Positions 26,036 to 36,519 of a stretch of DNA of 64,000 bases are shown here, one piece after another. Numbering within the stretch: position 1 is the stretch's first letter; each line of letters opens with the position of its first letter. The notes under the pieces are model-generated. The model was given only the letters and a program-made list of their open reading frames with translations. It did not search any database and had not been told where the DNA came from. The stretch covers positions 23,189,786-23,253,785 of the forward strand of contig NC_135176.1 in NCBI RefSeq assembly GCF_041146795.1, read 5' to 3'. The stretch is from Maylandia zebra (lineage: Eukaryota > Chordata > Actinopteri > Cichliformes > Cichlidae). A program made the position numbers and the translations under genes.

Positions 26036-27234
26036 CTTGTGAGATTCAGTTTTTCATATTGTGACTTGTGAGATGCTGTTTGTGGATATAGCTGTCTCTG
26101 CCTCTCTGCTGAAAAGTGAATAATTGTGCAGGTATTCCTTCAGTTGTTTGGATGAAACCTCAGTGAATCATTTGAAAGGCGTGATTATTGATGCTTAAGC
26201 TGTAAACACAATGTTTTGAATTCCTTTTGTGTTCGTTGTGCCTCGGGAAAAGAGAGTAATCACGTCACAAGAGCCTTCATCAAGAAAAAAGATCAAAGCA
26301 TTATTTATATATTAAAAAAAACGTATGCACATAATAAATGACATGAAGTAATTTACAATACACATAAAGACTAAATTACTCTTTTTTCCCTTTGACATAA
26401 CCTACATAACCTCTATTAAATCTGGAAACTGGATTGAAAGCAGGAGCTGAGAAAATCTCATTGTTATCCACAGAAAAGTCAATGACTACAAAAAAAGTTT
26501 GAACACATTAAGTGTACATTTGAAAGTAATTTTTAATTTAAAACGTAAACACTTCAAAGCTTATTCCATAGTTTTTATGTTTAAACAAATGAGCTTTCTC
26601 ATTGAAAACCCTTCACCTGCCTCAAATGAAGTCACATGATTTACTGTAAAGCAAGGCTTTTCAGGTCCCAAAGAAAAGCATGGCTATTATCTCGTTTTCA
26701 TCTCTAAGGATGTTTGACGAGTCTACTTCAACAGTCTGGACTAACCTGAAAACATACACGAGATAAAAGTAAAGAATCCCATTTGTGGGGTCTCCTGCAG
26801 TAACAGCTCCTTGTCAACGAGCCAGTTTAGAGTATGTATAGCGTGCATGTGGGTATATTTTGCAATGACACTATTTCCTCAAACTGTCTGGGGATTATCG
26901 GGGGAACCCGAGATGAGGAAGAAAAAAAACTGATGCAACTATTCACAGTACCACATACCACAACTTTTTTTTCTGCTCTTGAGGCTCAATGATTTAAATT
27001 GCAGAAATACATCATTAACTGCATGCTGTGATCATTTAGACCAGCGTGATTAGAATTCTTCAAAATATTTTAGAGTTTATTGTTGCTAGTTCTAATTTAA
27101 GTTTATTAACTTGCTCAAAGAGATGTTACAAATAGATGTTTTTTTACACAAACATGACCTACAAATGATCAGTTTCATAACAGGAGACCATTTAAAACCA
27201 CTTGCTATAGGAATGAAAAAACAAAAATTCTTTT
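26036..27234. other. Intergenic spacer, nothing recognised
   Basis: AT-rich sequence between the proposed plus-strand 3' end and the irf1 polyadenylation signals. No repeat or exon was recognised. Confidence 0.5.
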
Positions 27235-27251
27235 ATATGTTTCATATTTTG

Positions 27252-27262
27252 TTTATTTTATT
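27252..27262 (-). promoter_or_regulatory. irf1: irf1 polyadenylation signals
   Basis: Two overlapping AATAAA hexamers on the minus strand (27252-27257 and 27257-27262), the first found downstream of the irf1 stop codon. They imply a 3' UTR of about 600 bases. Confidence 0.6.
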
Positions 27263-27846
27263 AAAAAAACACACGCACACATTACTATTTACAATATAGA
27301 AAAGCTTTCACCTGTTGTTGGGCTGTTTGTCGACAAGATGTAAAGATGCATATAATTCACTGGTACATATAACGGAAAAACAAAGAAAAAAAATATGTGA
27401 TTTTTTTTACACTGTACATTAACTAACTTTCACAAGCACTGAGTGCGAGCATATCTGCAAGATGAGGTTAATGACAACTATCTTGTAATTGTCAGAGGTT
27501 GTTTAAGATAATGGAATTACCATGCCTGAGCTTAACAGAGAAAAAAACGAGCAGCATGGTGCCTTGAACCAGCCAAAACTATAAACAATGTTGAGCATGT
27601 GAATTCCTTTTACACAGCAGTGCGCTTTATAACTTCTGTTCACAACTTCACATATGGGATGAGAGCGATGAGGGTGGCTCTGCAAACTGCTTCCAAACAT
27701 CAAACACACAGTAGAAGTCCGGATGGTGGGATGGTGTCCTAGCGAAGGAATGATTTAGCTGAGAGGTGAGCTCTGATGGGAGAAGATTTCAGGAGCTTCT
27801 TAAAAGTCCAGTGTAAAAGAATTGTCCTGTCATGTCCTTTACTTTT

Positions 27847-27956
27847 TTAAAGCAAAAGTGGGATCTGTTGGCAAAAGCTGTTCCAGAATTCATCTGTGGA
27901 ATTTGGGATGTCTGCAAGAGTTGTGTACTGTGGCCGTGTGTCGTCTACATCGTCGA
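27847..27956 (-). CDS. irf1: irf1 exon 10 (last coding exon)
   Basis: The acceptor TTTTGCAG|TCGACG opens the final 36 residues ([18 protein letters not shown] and [14 protein letters not shown]) before TAA at 27849-27847. Confidence 0.92.
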
Positions 27957-30297
27957 CTGCAAAACAAAGAGCGAAATCCAAGGTCAGTTAAACCAAGTCA
28001 TGTGACTTAAAACTGATAGCATTATTTTGATTGCTAATGTAATATACAACAAAATCTAACCATATTCATTGATGTTGACTAAATTCTACAATTAAATTCT
28101 TAAATTGCTGGCATGGACTGTGGTGTTTAAGCAGCAGCTACATGACAGCTTCCAACTAGCAACATTTACCTGATGAAGACTCACTCCACTGGCTCCCTGG
28201 ACTGGTGCATGGTTCATTGCACAGGAACCCCTTGTCGTCTAAACTGCTTGTTGTCATCCAGTGTGAAGTTTCTTTCTCCAGTTTTCTGCAAATCTGAAAG
28301 AGTAACACTGGATTGAGTATGGCTATATTTGGCCCAACTAGTTTTTCAACACAAAACATGCTTATTAGTGTTTTGGGTATTATTGCATGAGCCAAACCAA
28401 GCAGAATAAGACAAACATGGGTATTCCTGTCAATGAAATGTTGCTTTCTAACTAGGGTAAGACCTGTAGGTTATGCTTACCTCAATAATATCTTCTGGAC
28501 AGTCGTAGTCTGCACGATCACAGCGATGAGAAGGGGAGAAAAACAGAAAGGAACATGAGTATTTAAGTTTCTATTTAAGTTGAATTATTCCAAGCTAAGC
28601 CAAAGTCATTTACTAGCAAGTATGAGCTATGTGTTGTTGTCTTACCAGAGCTGTGATCAGGTGAAACCTGAAATCTGTTGATGAAGGAATCAGGGCCAAT
28701 CTCAACTGTTGAAGACCAATCAGGAACCTCAGTTGGAAAGAAGTAATCTGCAAAAATGGCAAACAAACGTATTGAGTACACTTTGACTTTTAGATTCAAA
28801 CACACTGTTTATCTGAACATTTTCGGTACAGATTTTTCAAACTTGCTCACCTGGCTGTTCTGTCTGCACTGTGCTGTCAACTCTGTTTTCTTGTGTGCTT
28901 TCTGGCACCAGTGCAGGGATGGGAGACTGAGTGTCACTGTAGCTGTCTTCCCTCTCTTCCATCTTAACCACTGAATTCTGCAAGAACAAATCAAAGAGAA
29001 ATTAAGTGAGATGTTTGAAATGAAAATCGAGACATTCAAATCCATATGTGTATGTCTGTTTCCTGCACAGCTACGAAGTAGCATTATTTTACAAAGCTAT
29101 ACATTCAGTATCTAGATCAGTGTAAATGAGGAATATTTTGAGTATGCTATTTAAAAACAAGTGTCACTAGAGCTATAGTAACAGTGATAGCATTTACCTT
29201 CTTCCTTCCCTTCGATTCCCTTGATTTAGTCCGTTTATCTGTGCAGAGGAAAGAAAAACATTTTGGTCACTTACTTTCTTTACCACTGAGACTGTAGAGC
29301 ACATGAATTGAAGATACTGAGCGCAATGTTAATTCGCCAAAAAGAACAAACGTTCATTTCCTGTCAGTTTTCTCACCTTTAGATTTTTGACTAGCAGGCA
29401 GCATCCTGAAGACGCGCATAGCTTGGTGGCCTTTGTTAATGCTTTTGTCTTTCACCTCCTCAATGTCAGGCAGTGAGTTCATTGCACAGCGGAAGTTGGC
29501 TTTCCATGTCTTGGGGTCACAAACTTGGCCCTCTGAATATTTCCCTGTAAAATGCATTGGCACATGCTAGTTTAGTACACTTCCTCATCCTGTAAAGAAG
29601 AGTTGTTCTGAACAGGTGGCAGGCTTATTCAGACTTTCTCACCTGTGTGTTTGGCCCACTCTTTGAACAGACATGCATCTTTGTCCACCTCCCAGCCATG
29701 TCGAGCTGCATGCTTCCAGGGGATGGAAAACATTGTTTTCTCCTGGGAAATATAAAATTTTTTATATATATTAAGTTGGATCGTGGGTAATTGCGCTTAC
29801 TGAGAGAATGTAATGTGTTATCTCCCAAGCAGAAACCAAGCTTCCGTTCAGCTACCTCATCGTGCCTATTTTCACCTGTTTGAAGTGCCACAGGCATAGC
29901 TGTGAAGTGGCTTTAACTATAGCACGCCTCAAAGTAACACTGCAACACTAAGACCCATCCCAAGCTAGTGCTTCAAACCAGGTCAATGTTTGTAACACGC
30001 TAATACTGTATGCACAGCAAGGGGACAACTCAGCATCAATAAAAACATGTGCAGCTTTGCAGAAATCACTTCCCTGTCTCATGGGGAGTACAACAAATAG
30101 ATTTCCAAATATCTATTCCTGTACTCTGAATTATCATTACTTATTTGCAGGCAGTTCCTATTTACATGAACCAGTTCACTGTATTATAATAGGATAAGAA
30201 AGCTTCTCACCTTGTCAATCCAAGCCAGACCCCAAACTGTATTGGATTCGATCATCTTCTCCAGCCATGGCCTCATTCTCATCCTTGACACTGGCAT
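27847..30297 (-). CDS. irf1: Interferon regulatory factor 1 (complete, nine coding exons)
   Basis: irf1 encodes a nuclear transcription factor that binds GAAA-repeat interferon response elements and drives interferon and antigen-presentation genes. Joining the nine coding exons gives 888 nt, 295 aa plus stop, all with GT-AG boundaries and consistent phases. The N-terminal 113 residues form the IRF DNA-binding domain, with the five family tryptophans at 11, 26, 38, 46 and 58 and the recognition-helix segment [17 protein letters not shown] at 79-95. A basic, NLS-like stretch follows at 115-132. The acidic C-terminal half includes an EDIIEICRKLE segment resembling human [22 protein letters not shown] at the start matches [13 protein letters not shown] of human IRF1, which separates it from IRF2 and other members. 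At 295 aa it is slightly shorter than human (325). Which teleost paralogue (irf1a or irf1b) it is cannot be settled here. Confidence 0.96.
28170..28293 (-). CDS. irf1: irf1 exon 9
   Basis: 124 nt. Codes residues 219-259 ([12 protein letters not shown] and [10 protein letters not shown]), aligning with human LLEQSEWQPTNVDGKGYLLNEP. Confidence 0.93.
28481..28509 (-). CDS. irf1: irf1 exon 8 (micro-exon)
   Basis: 29 nt. Codes [10 protein letters not shown] (209-218), matching the human LPEDIMK segment. Acceptor GTGCAG, donor GAG|GTAAGC. Easily missed by gene finders because of its size. Confidence 0.9.
28646..28747 (-). CDS. irf1: irf1 exon 7
   Basis: 102 nt. Codes [20 protein letters not shown] through FQVSPDHSS (175-208). 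It corresponds to the STLPDWHIPVEVVPDST and NFQVSP region of mammalian IRF1. Confidence 0.92.
28851..28977 (-). CDS. irf1: irf1 exon 6
   Basis: 127 nt. Codes residues 133-174, rich in Glu, Ser, Thr and Pro ([19 protein letters not shown]), including a VKMEE sumoylation-like motif (psi-K-x-E). Whether it is modified is not known. Confidence 0.9.
29198..29238 (-). CDS. irf1: irf1 exon 5 (basic NLS-like)
   Basis: 41 nt micro-exon. Codes [14 protein letters not shown] (119-132), a strongly basic run that likely contributes to nuclear import. Acceptor TGCACAG and donor AAG|GTAAAT. Confidence 0.9.
29377..29544 (-). CDS. irf1: irf1 exon 4
   Basis: 168 nt. Codes the end of the DNA-binding domain ([20 protein letters not shown]) and the [13 protein letters not shown] linker. 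Arg81, Cys82, Asn85 and Ser86 correspond to the DNA-contact residues known for mammalian IRF1. Confidence 0.95.
29643..29742 (-). CDS. irf1: irf1 exon 3
   Basis: 100 nt, the usual size for this IRF exon. Codes residues 30-62 and the first base of 63: [11 protein letters not shown] and [14 protein letters not shown]. Trp38, Trp46 and Trp58 are here. Confidence 0.95.
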
Positions 30298-30303
30298 GTT
30301 TGC
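30211..30303 (-). CDS. irf1: irf1 exon 2 (first coding exon)
   Basis: The acceptor TTTTTTAG|GCAAAC lies six bases before the ATG at 30297. It codes residues 1-29, ending WIDK, and stops at the donor AAG|GTGAGA. Trp11 and Trp26 are here. Position 22 carries an extra Trp. Confidence 0.95.
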
Positions 30304-30922
30304 CTAAAAAAATGCAGCAGCAGAAGAAAGTTTAGAGAAATGCTGTAATGCAGCGTGTGAAGCGCAGCGGTAAAAGGAAATAAACTCCCGCATCTCAGCC
30401 CCGGCTTAGATTTACTACTGCTTCTTTGCTGCGCGGGACAGAAGAGTTCATGGCCAGGGCAATCAGCGCGCTCAGGGAGGTGTTTACGTGTAGGAGTCAA
30501 CGTTAGTTTAGAAAGGTTGGAAGGAACAAGAAGAAAAAATAACTAAAAATAACTCATGCAGTTATGCAGTTATTTTTATTAATCCTGTAGCGCAAAAGTT
30601 TAAAAATCTAGAATGGTAAGCGAATATTCCCCCCCCCCTAAAAAAGGTTTCTTAATTCCTTAGAGCAAACGAGCGCAACTCAACACAGGCTTGGCAAAAA
30701 TGTCACAGAATTAAAAAATTCGAGTTTGAAATGTGCATTAAAAACTTTGCATCTATTTGCATGTTATTTAATTCAATGTTCATTCTCAAACACACAGCGT
30801 GAGAGAAAGACAGACTCCTAAAGTAATAATAGATCATATTTCTTTCAAAGAAATCATCCCAATAACATCATTTAGCTTTTAAAAATAGAGCAGGGATGTT
30901 AAATTGATATCACTATACTTAC

Positions 30923-31040
30923 AGATTAATTTGCTTTGTGATTCCAGGAGGAAAAAAATGCAACAATAATCCCGTTGGTTTAAGAAAAGCTTCTTCTCGT
31001 CTTTAAGTGTTCCACTTGTAAACGTTTTCTGAGTACAAGT
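30923..31040 (-). other. irf1: irf1 non-coding exon 1 (approximate start)
   Basis: The donor ATCTG|TAAGT-type signal (GTAAGT on the minus strand at 30922-30917) fits a 5' UTR exon ending at 30923. The TATA box at 31065-31072 places the start near 31040. A non-coding first exon is the standard IRF1 arrangement. Its exact start needs transcript data. Confidence 0.6.
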
Positions 31041-31064
31041 GAGTACCGACAGCTTCGTGTGCAG

Positions 31065-31072
31065 AATTTATA
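31065..31072 (-). promoter_or_regulatory. irf1: irf1 TATA box
   Basis: TATAAATT on the minus strand, about 25-30 bases upstream of the inferred start. A kappaB-like site lies just upstream. Confidence 0.6.
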
Positions 31073-31090
31073 CACAGCCACTCCAGTGGC

Positions 31091-31101
31091 GGGTATTCCC
31101 C
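31091..31101. promoter_or_regulatory. irf1: kappaB-like site in the irf1 promoter
   Basis: GGGTATTCCCC on the plus strand, one mismatch from the GGGRNNYYCC consensus, about 50 bases upstream of the inferred start. Mammalian IRF1 promoters carry an NF-kappaB site at a comparable position. Confidence 0.5.
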
Positions 31102-31403
31102 GGCAGGAGGCTTGGTGCTATAAAAAATGTCCTCAGTAAAAAAAAAAAAGTGAGAGGTGTGTTTATCAAGCCTTTGAAAATGTATTGGTTATTTGACGAT
31201 AACCTTGTAGTTGTTTACAGTAGCTACTTTATTAATGTCATATCTGCATATTTGCGCATTACCACCCTGTTATAACTAAAAAAAATACAATTTGAAGGTT
31301 TATTATTGAATTGACTGAAAGTCCTCTTATAATAGGACTGACCTTTTTTACAGTGTGTTTGGAGCATGCGCTGTGATCCTTTGCTTCAGCAAGTAGCAAA
31401 GGA

Positions 31404-31414
31404 TTTCCGAGAAA
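31404..31414. promoter_or_regulatory. irf1: GAS (STAT1) element upstream of irf1
   Basis: TTTCCGAGAAA contains TTCNNNGAA, the GAS consensus, about 365 bases upstream of the inferred start. In mammals IRF1 is induced by interferon gamma through a promoter GAS element, so this is the expected control site. The binding itself is inferred. Confidence 0.6.
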
Positions 31415-32208
31415 TCACGCTGTTGAGAGCTAGAAGGAAGTTAAAAAACAACACGCGTGGAATACAGTTGATTGCTGCACGTAGACTAGATCATCAAACT
31501 AAATGACCCAACTCATGTGTCACTCGAGTTTCTTTCCCCGCTCCCTCCTTTGTAAGCTATTCACCTTACAGATAGTGCTTTGTGCAAATAGTGCAAATAT
31601 TTGCAAGTGGCAAATTATATTTAACTCACATTAAGATTTGACATTAAACCCTAACAGCCGACTTGTTATATTATCGCAACCTGTTATGCACCGTATTTCG
31701 ATTATAGTGATCATAATAACGCATTCTTATAATAATTTTGCTTTGGAGGTTGTGCAAAGTTAACACTATTAAAGTCTGAGAGCGCGTGCATTCATTTCCA
31801 AAGCACGCGCGCACGCATTCGTCTTCCACAAGCCAAAAGTCTCCCCCACAGTCTGGCATGACAAACATGTGCATGGGACCAACCCTTTAGTATAAACAGC
31901 GACCTGCCTGAGAATTCAGGCATTTACAAGAAATGGTGTAGCAATTTTCAATGGCCGCTGGGGGCAGTGTGATACCGGCTTGCTGGGCGCATGGATATGG
32001 GTCATGCAGACTGAACTCTTGTACTGCCTTGACAGCGGGAAAAGAGAGCGGCATCGGACGATGCGGAAGCAGCAGCAGCTGTTTATCTGCAAATACAGGA
32101 CCTGCGGAGCGTTTTACACAACACATCCTGCATGGGCGCGCGCTCGCAGCAATATCAAGCATTCGCGAAATTCAACGTAATGAAACAACGGGCACAAAAC
32201 TGCGGGGG

Positions 32209-32473
32209 TGAATAGAAATATGGCAATCATTCATATCGTGTGTCGTAAATATCGACTCAGTCTCTTAGCTTGATTGCATCAAATACACGCTGAAGGTCAT
32301 TGTAGTTATAATCGTGTGAGTTCACTTGGAGGGAAATTTGGCAGAGTGAATAGAAATATGACCATTAGTAACCTGTATCCTGAATTTCGGTGCTTAAAAA
32401 TAGCGTAACTGCACCTGATAGCGTAACTGCACCCGCAGGTCTTTTTATGTAACGGGGTGAGTTCACTTGGAGG
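32209..32473. repeat. Local imperfect tandem duplication (about 140-bp unit)
   Basis: GTGAATAGAAATATG occurs at 32209 and 32346, and GTGAGTTCACTTGGAGG at 32316 and 32457. The offsets are 137 and 141, so a unit of about 140 bp is duplicated. A further 18-bp tandem pair (TAGCGTAACTGCACC at 32401 and 32419) lies inside the second unit. Confidence 0.75.
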
Positions 32474-32659
32474 AAAATTGGGAAACCCCACACATGAAGC
32501 TTTGTCTCAGATAATGTATCTGTCTATTTAGGGGCTTCCCGTGTGGTGTGGCGAGTTCGCGTGCTCGCGCATGCTTTACGTGACGCTCGCCTGCGCGTAC
32601 CCGCGAGGGAATTGCAGGGAGTTTTTCCCGCGGAGTTTTCACCGGTAGCGGGGGTCTGT

Positions 32660-32669
32660 GGGATTTCCC
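32660..32669. promoter_or_regulatory. Consensus kappaB motif in GC-rich block
   Basis: GGGATTTCCC is a full match to GGGRNNYYCC, about 1.6 kb upstream of the irf1 start in a CpG-rich block. It may be a distal enhancer; its function is inferred. Confidence 0.45.
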
Positions 32670-32964
32670 AAACGAATACAGAGATCTGGATTGGAAAAGG
32701 GAAAGTCATCCCGTTTTTCCCACCGATTCTTCTTCTTTCTTTTTTGGCAGGCAGCCTGTGTGCCAGTGTGCAAAGAAACAGGTGAATTATAGGAATTCAC
32801 TGCAGCTGGCATGAAACAAAACCAGCTCCAGCATCATCATAGTTTAGTTAAGAGAATCACTTTAAAAACAAATTTAAAAAAAATAATAATGTTATGTTTT
32901 TAAGGATCTTTAAAATTGTGCAGCGTTATTATGCAATTGATGTGAACCAATTTTTCTAACCCGC

Positions 32965-32992
32965 ATATATATATGTGTGTGTGTGTGTGTGT
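32965..32992. repeat. AT/GT microsatellite
   Basis: ATATATAT followed by a GTGTGT run. Confidence 0.9.
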
Positions 32993-34387
32993 TCTTATTT
33001 AAAATCCATTATACCTGAAAATACATAACTACAACATGACAGTTACCTGGTTCATCAACCTAGCCCCTATACCTCACCTTAATTCTGAAACAGGCTTTCA
33101 GCGAACACCAGTGACTGATTAAAACACTTGACTGTCTGTTTCAAACTGCATCCAATGTGATTTCACTCCCAACTGACCAAATTCCTCTAAAATCTATTGC
33201 ACTCTGTGCTTACCCCGAGCTAGTCTGGACATTAAGGTCACCTACATGCAGCAAGAAAATTTAATTTAAGGCTCTAGTCACCAATCTCGCCTTAGACTCA
33301 CCTTTTGACAGCTTACCTACACTGGAGCGATTCAAAGCCTTCCTTCAACTTTAGCCAAAACGTTAAACTGAAGGTGCAAGTTTTTCTTCAGCTTTTATAA
33401 TTGTGTTTGTTTCACCGGCAAATCCAGTTTGCTTGTCTTTTGACTGCAGTCAAAAGACTTAACTGTGAAGACTGTTCTGTCTCAGGTGATTGTTTTCTTC
33501 TGCTTCTTTTCTCACATGAGTAATCTTCATGTCAACTACTCCCAATTGTCACCTTCCAAAGGACATGCAGATCGCAGTTCTTTTTAGTGGGATAACACCT
33601 GTATACTTTACTTAGCACCTGCAAATTAAAGTATTATAGGTATATAATAGAAGGCAATTAAAGTGGGGGAGAAAAATAATATAAAGATATCTTGCCACTA
33701 TTTGGTAAGGGAGGATGAGTTTCTATACCAGCAGACATGAGGAAGCATGTTGGCTTTCCAAGATCAGCCTAAAACTCAGCCCTCAGGTCAACTACTCAAG
33801 TTTCACCCAAACAGGCCTCCTGAATCTGTTTCACACAGTGGAGCTTTATAGAGTTTAGCACCCCCATCAGGCCAGTCGCTGTACTGCTTGAAAGAAACAT
33901 GTTACATCAGACTTTGTAGGCATTCAACAGTTGATTTGGAATTTCAAATTATAGTTTAAGTATAAAAATAAATCAATGAATAAGAAGTGATGCAAGCAGT
34001 ACTCGGAGCCTTTGCTCTGTTGCCAATACAGTGTACTTTCAAAGGTGTCCCCAATATTACTGCTTCAAATGTTGTATATTCTGTAAATTCCTAGGAATTC
34101 CTATTTTTGATATCAAGTCATCCTAAAATGTTTCAAAATTTGAGGGCCGTGAGTCATATGACAGGAAGAAAGAAAAGCTGTCTTTAGCGACACACTGGAT
34201 TCATTGTTCAGACTTTACTCCTTCCCTTTTTGTGAAATAGTCAAACGTTTTGCCTTTCAGGGCCTCCAACAGTTACATGAACTAAACATTTTTAGAAATT
34301 GTGTTGGGAGGCAACTCTCATGTTGAGCTGCTTTTATCTGAACTTGATCATTTTCAGAAACATGACAGGGGAGCCCCACTAGACTTC

Positions 34388-34409
34388 TTTTTTTTTTTTT
34401 TTTTTTTTT
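34388..34409. repeat. Poly-T tract (22 T)
   Basis: An uninterrupted T run; possible reverse-oriented retroelement tail. Confidence 0.95.
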
Positions 34410-34542
34410 GCAGTGTATTCTATGTGATAATCTTCTGTATAGGTTATGTACCACAGGTTTTTAAAGTGGCTGTAAATAAACCATTGCTTTAAAATTCTTT
34501 ACTTAATTCAACTATCATAGCCAACTCCAGACTGATTTCCAA

Positions 34543-34740
34543 CCAGGGGCGGATCTATAGGGGGCCAAGGGGGGGCAACTACCCCCCTGCTGTAGAGAGC
34601 CCCCCCTCCAAACTCTTACTGGTAAATAATACTGATAAAAATTAATTGCTGGTTTGTCCAAAAGGCTCTTATAGCCTTTGTTTTCTTTGAAGAGATACAA
34701 TAAACAGTTTTAAAGTGTTTTTGTGGATATTTTGTTTACT
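34543..34740. mobile_element. hAT-like element end fragment
   Basis: CAGGGGCGGATCTATAGGGG is a typical hAT-type terminal sequence in fish. No matching right end was found before the next element, so it is probably a truncated copy that received the element at 34747. Confidence 0.4.
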
Positions 34741-34746
34741 TCATTT

Positions 34747-36323
34747 CAGGGGCGATTTTAGCCCATTTTTGGTAATGGGCTAAAATCAAAATGAATCAAA
34801 GCACCCCCAAAGATTTCTTACTTTTCTGACAATATTTGCTGTTTGTGTGACACACTACTGAAAATGTAAAAAGCATACAGTACTTGGTTGAGACGTAACA
34901 TTTTAACAACAAAAGTATAGATACCCCCCCCCCCCCCCCAAAAAAGAAAAATGGTTTGTTCCAGCTCGCCTCTGAAAATGTGTTTTCTGATGATATTTGC
35001 TACCCTACAATCCGTCCTGCTCTGTAGTAAAATCAGCAACATTTGACCGCCCTGTTGCTCCCATTGAAATTTATACAGCCTATTTAAAATCTAAAACTTA
35101 TAATTGTCCGTAGCCTGCTGTTGTTGCCACTGTCCTGTTTGAAATGGAATGAGAGAAGCTGGTCATTTTGTCATATGTGCATGTGCCGATATTAAGCCCA
35201 GGAGCCACATTCAGGTACAAATGTAAGAACAAATGATCCGTCAATAAAGGATAATGTTGGATCAGTGTTTCAATATTTATATCTTTTATTAGATGTACAT
35301 GTGGTTTGGTTATTTGCCTTTTGGTTGAAAGTACACTGAGAAAGGACTTTTTTTATTAGTGATCTTAATAATATTTTTTTTTCATATCAATGTAATTTTT
35401 TCATCTAATTGAATACCATCTATTGTGATTGTCAGTCCAAAGAGGGAGAGAGGAGGAAAGAGGGGAATGTGAGGAGAAAGTACAAGGTCAGGAAGAACCA
35501 GGTAAGAAAACAGACAGGGAATAGTGACAGGCACAACAGAAACTGTTAAACTGCTTCAGAGAGTTGACCACCAAAAGTGATAGACAGATTTGCCAACTTC
35601 AAGGTGAGGCGACATAGGTTAAAATAAAAGAAAAAAATCTGCAGAGCCATAGTAGTATCTGCAGTAAAGATCTTTTCATACATTGTATACATTGTACCAT
35701 AGGCAAAGTTGGAGTGTATTTTTATATATCTGTACTGTATTATACATACACATTAAAAGTGAACCTCTGTCCAAAAAATACACTCAGTTTACTTCTCATT
35801 TACTATGAGCATCATTTTCCCCCAGTAATTAAGGTTAGGATATGTATTTTTTTAATCCAATCCATTCTTCATTTGCAGCATTTAAATAACCTTTATCTGA
35901 TTTGATGGTTTTGTTACAGACTTTAAAAAAGTGTTTTGCTTTTCTTTCACAAATGTGGGGATTCAATTGTGTTAAAATGTACAAAACAATGATGTCATGT
36001 TTTGTGACGAGGACCCAGGCACAGAGAGACTTGATGAATTTAAGAATCTTATGATTTAATAAAGAAATTTACAGACTTGCACAGAGATGGTAAAATTATG
36101 ATGACTAATAACGGAGATGAAGACAACAGACAATGAGGACAGGTTTAAATGCACTAAGGAGACACTCAGAGGGAACTCAGGACAACTGGAGACATTTAAG
36201 GATGCAGGGACTGACAGAAACAGGGAAGAAGTCTCATTGTGACGAGTAAAGTTTATGTTGCCTGGCTGGGCAGCTCTCTGGGTGCTCAGCACCCCCAAAG
36301 CTCTGATCCTAAAATCAGCCCTG
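34747..36323. mobile_element. hAT-like non-autonomous transposon with perfect 8-bp TSD
   Basis: The left end CAGGGGCGATTTTAG and right end CTAAAATCAGCCCTG are inverted copies (one mismatch plus a one-base difference). The flanking octamer CTTCATTT occurs at 34739-34746 and again at 36324-36331, an exact 8-bp target duplication as made by hAT transposases. The 1,577-bp body has no open transposase. A 16-base C run lies at 34924, and 36000-36290 looks like a separate repeat inserted inside. Confidence 0.85.
34924..34939. repeat. Poly-C tract (16 C)
   Basis: A pure C run inside the hAT-like element. Confidence 0.9.
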
Positions 36324-36519
36324 CTTCATTTACATTTCGGTGATTTTCACATATACGTCACAGAAGAGGTATGTGCCACCCTGCCTAGACCGCTTGCCCC
36401 TCCTTGTCCATTGTTTCCAACCTTCCTTTAGTTTCTAAAATCACTTGCAGAGCAATGGTTTATTAGAAGAGTTTCACTCAAGATTTAGAGGTTTTTATTG
36501 ACAGTAATAATATTATTTT

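Larger units (their letters stand above)
31415..34540. other. irf1 upstream region; no gene recognised
   Basis: Contains a CpG-richer block (about 31950-32780) with direct duplications and a kappaB motif, a GT microsatellite and a T tract. Frames in the block are short and unassigned. 33000-34540 shows nothing recognised. Confidence 0.5.
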
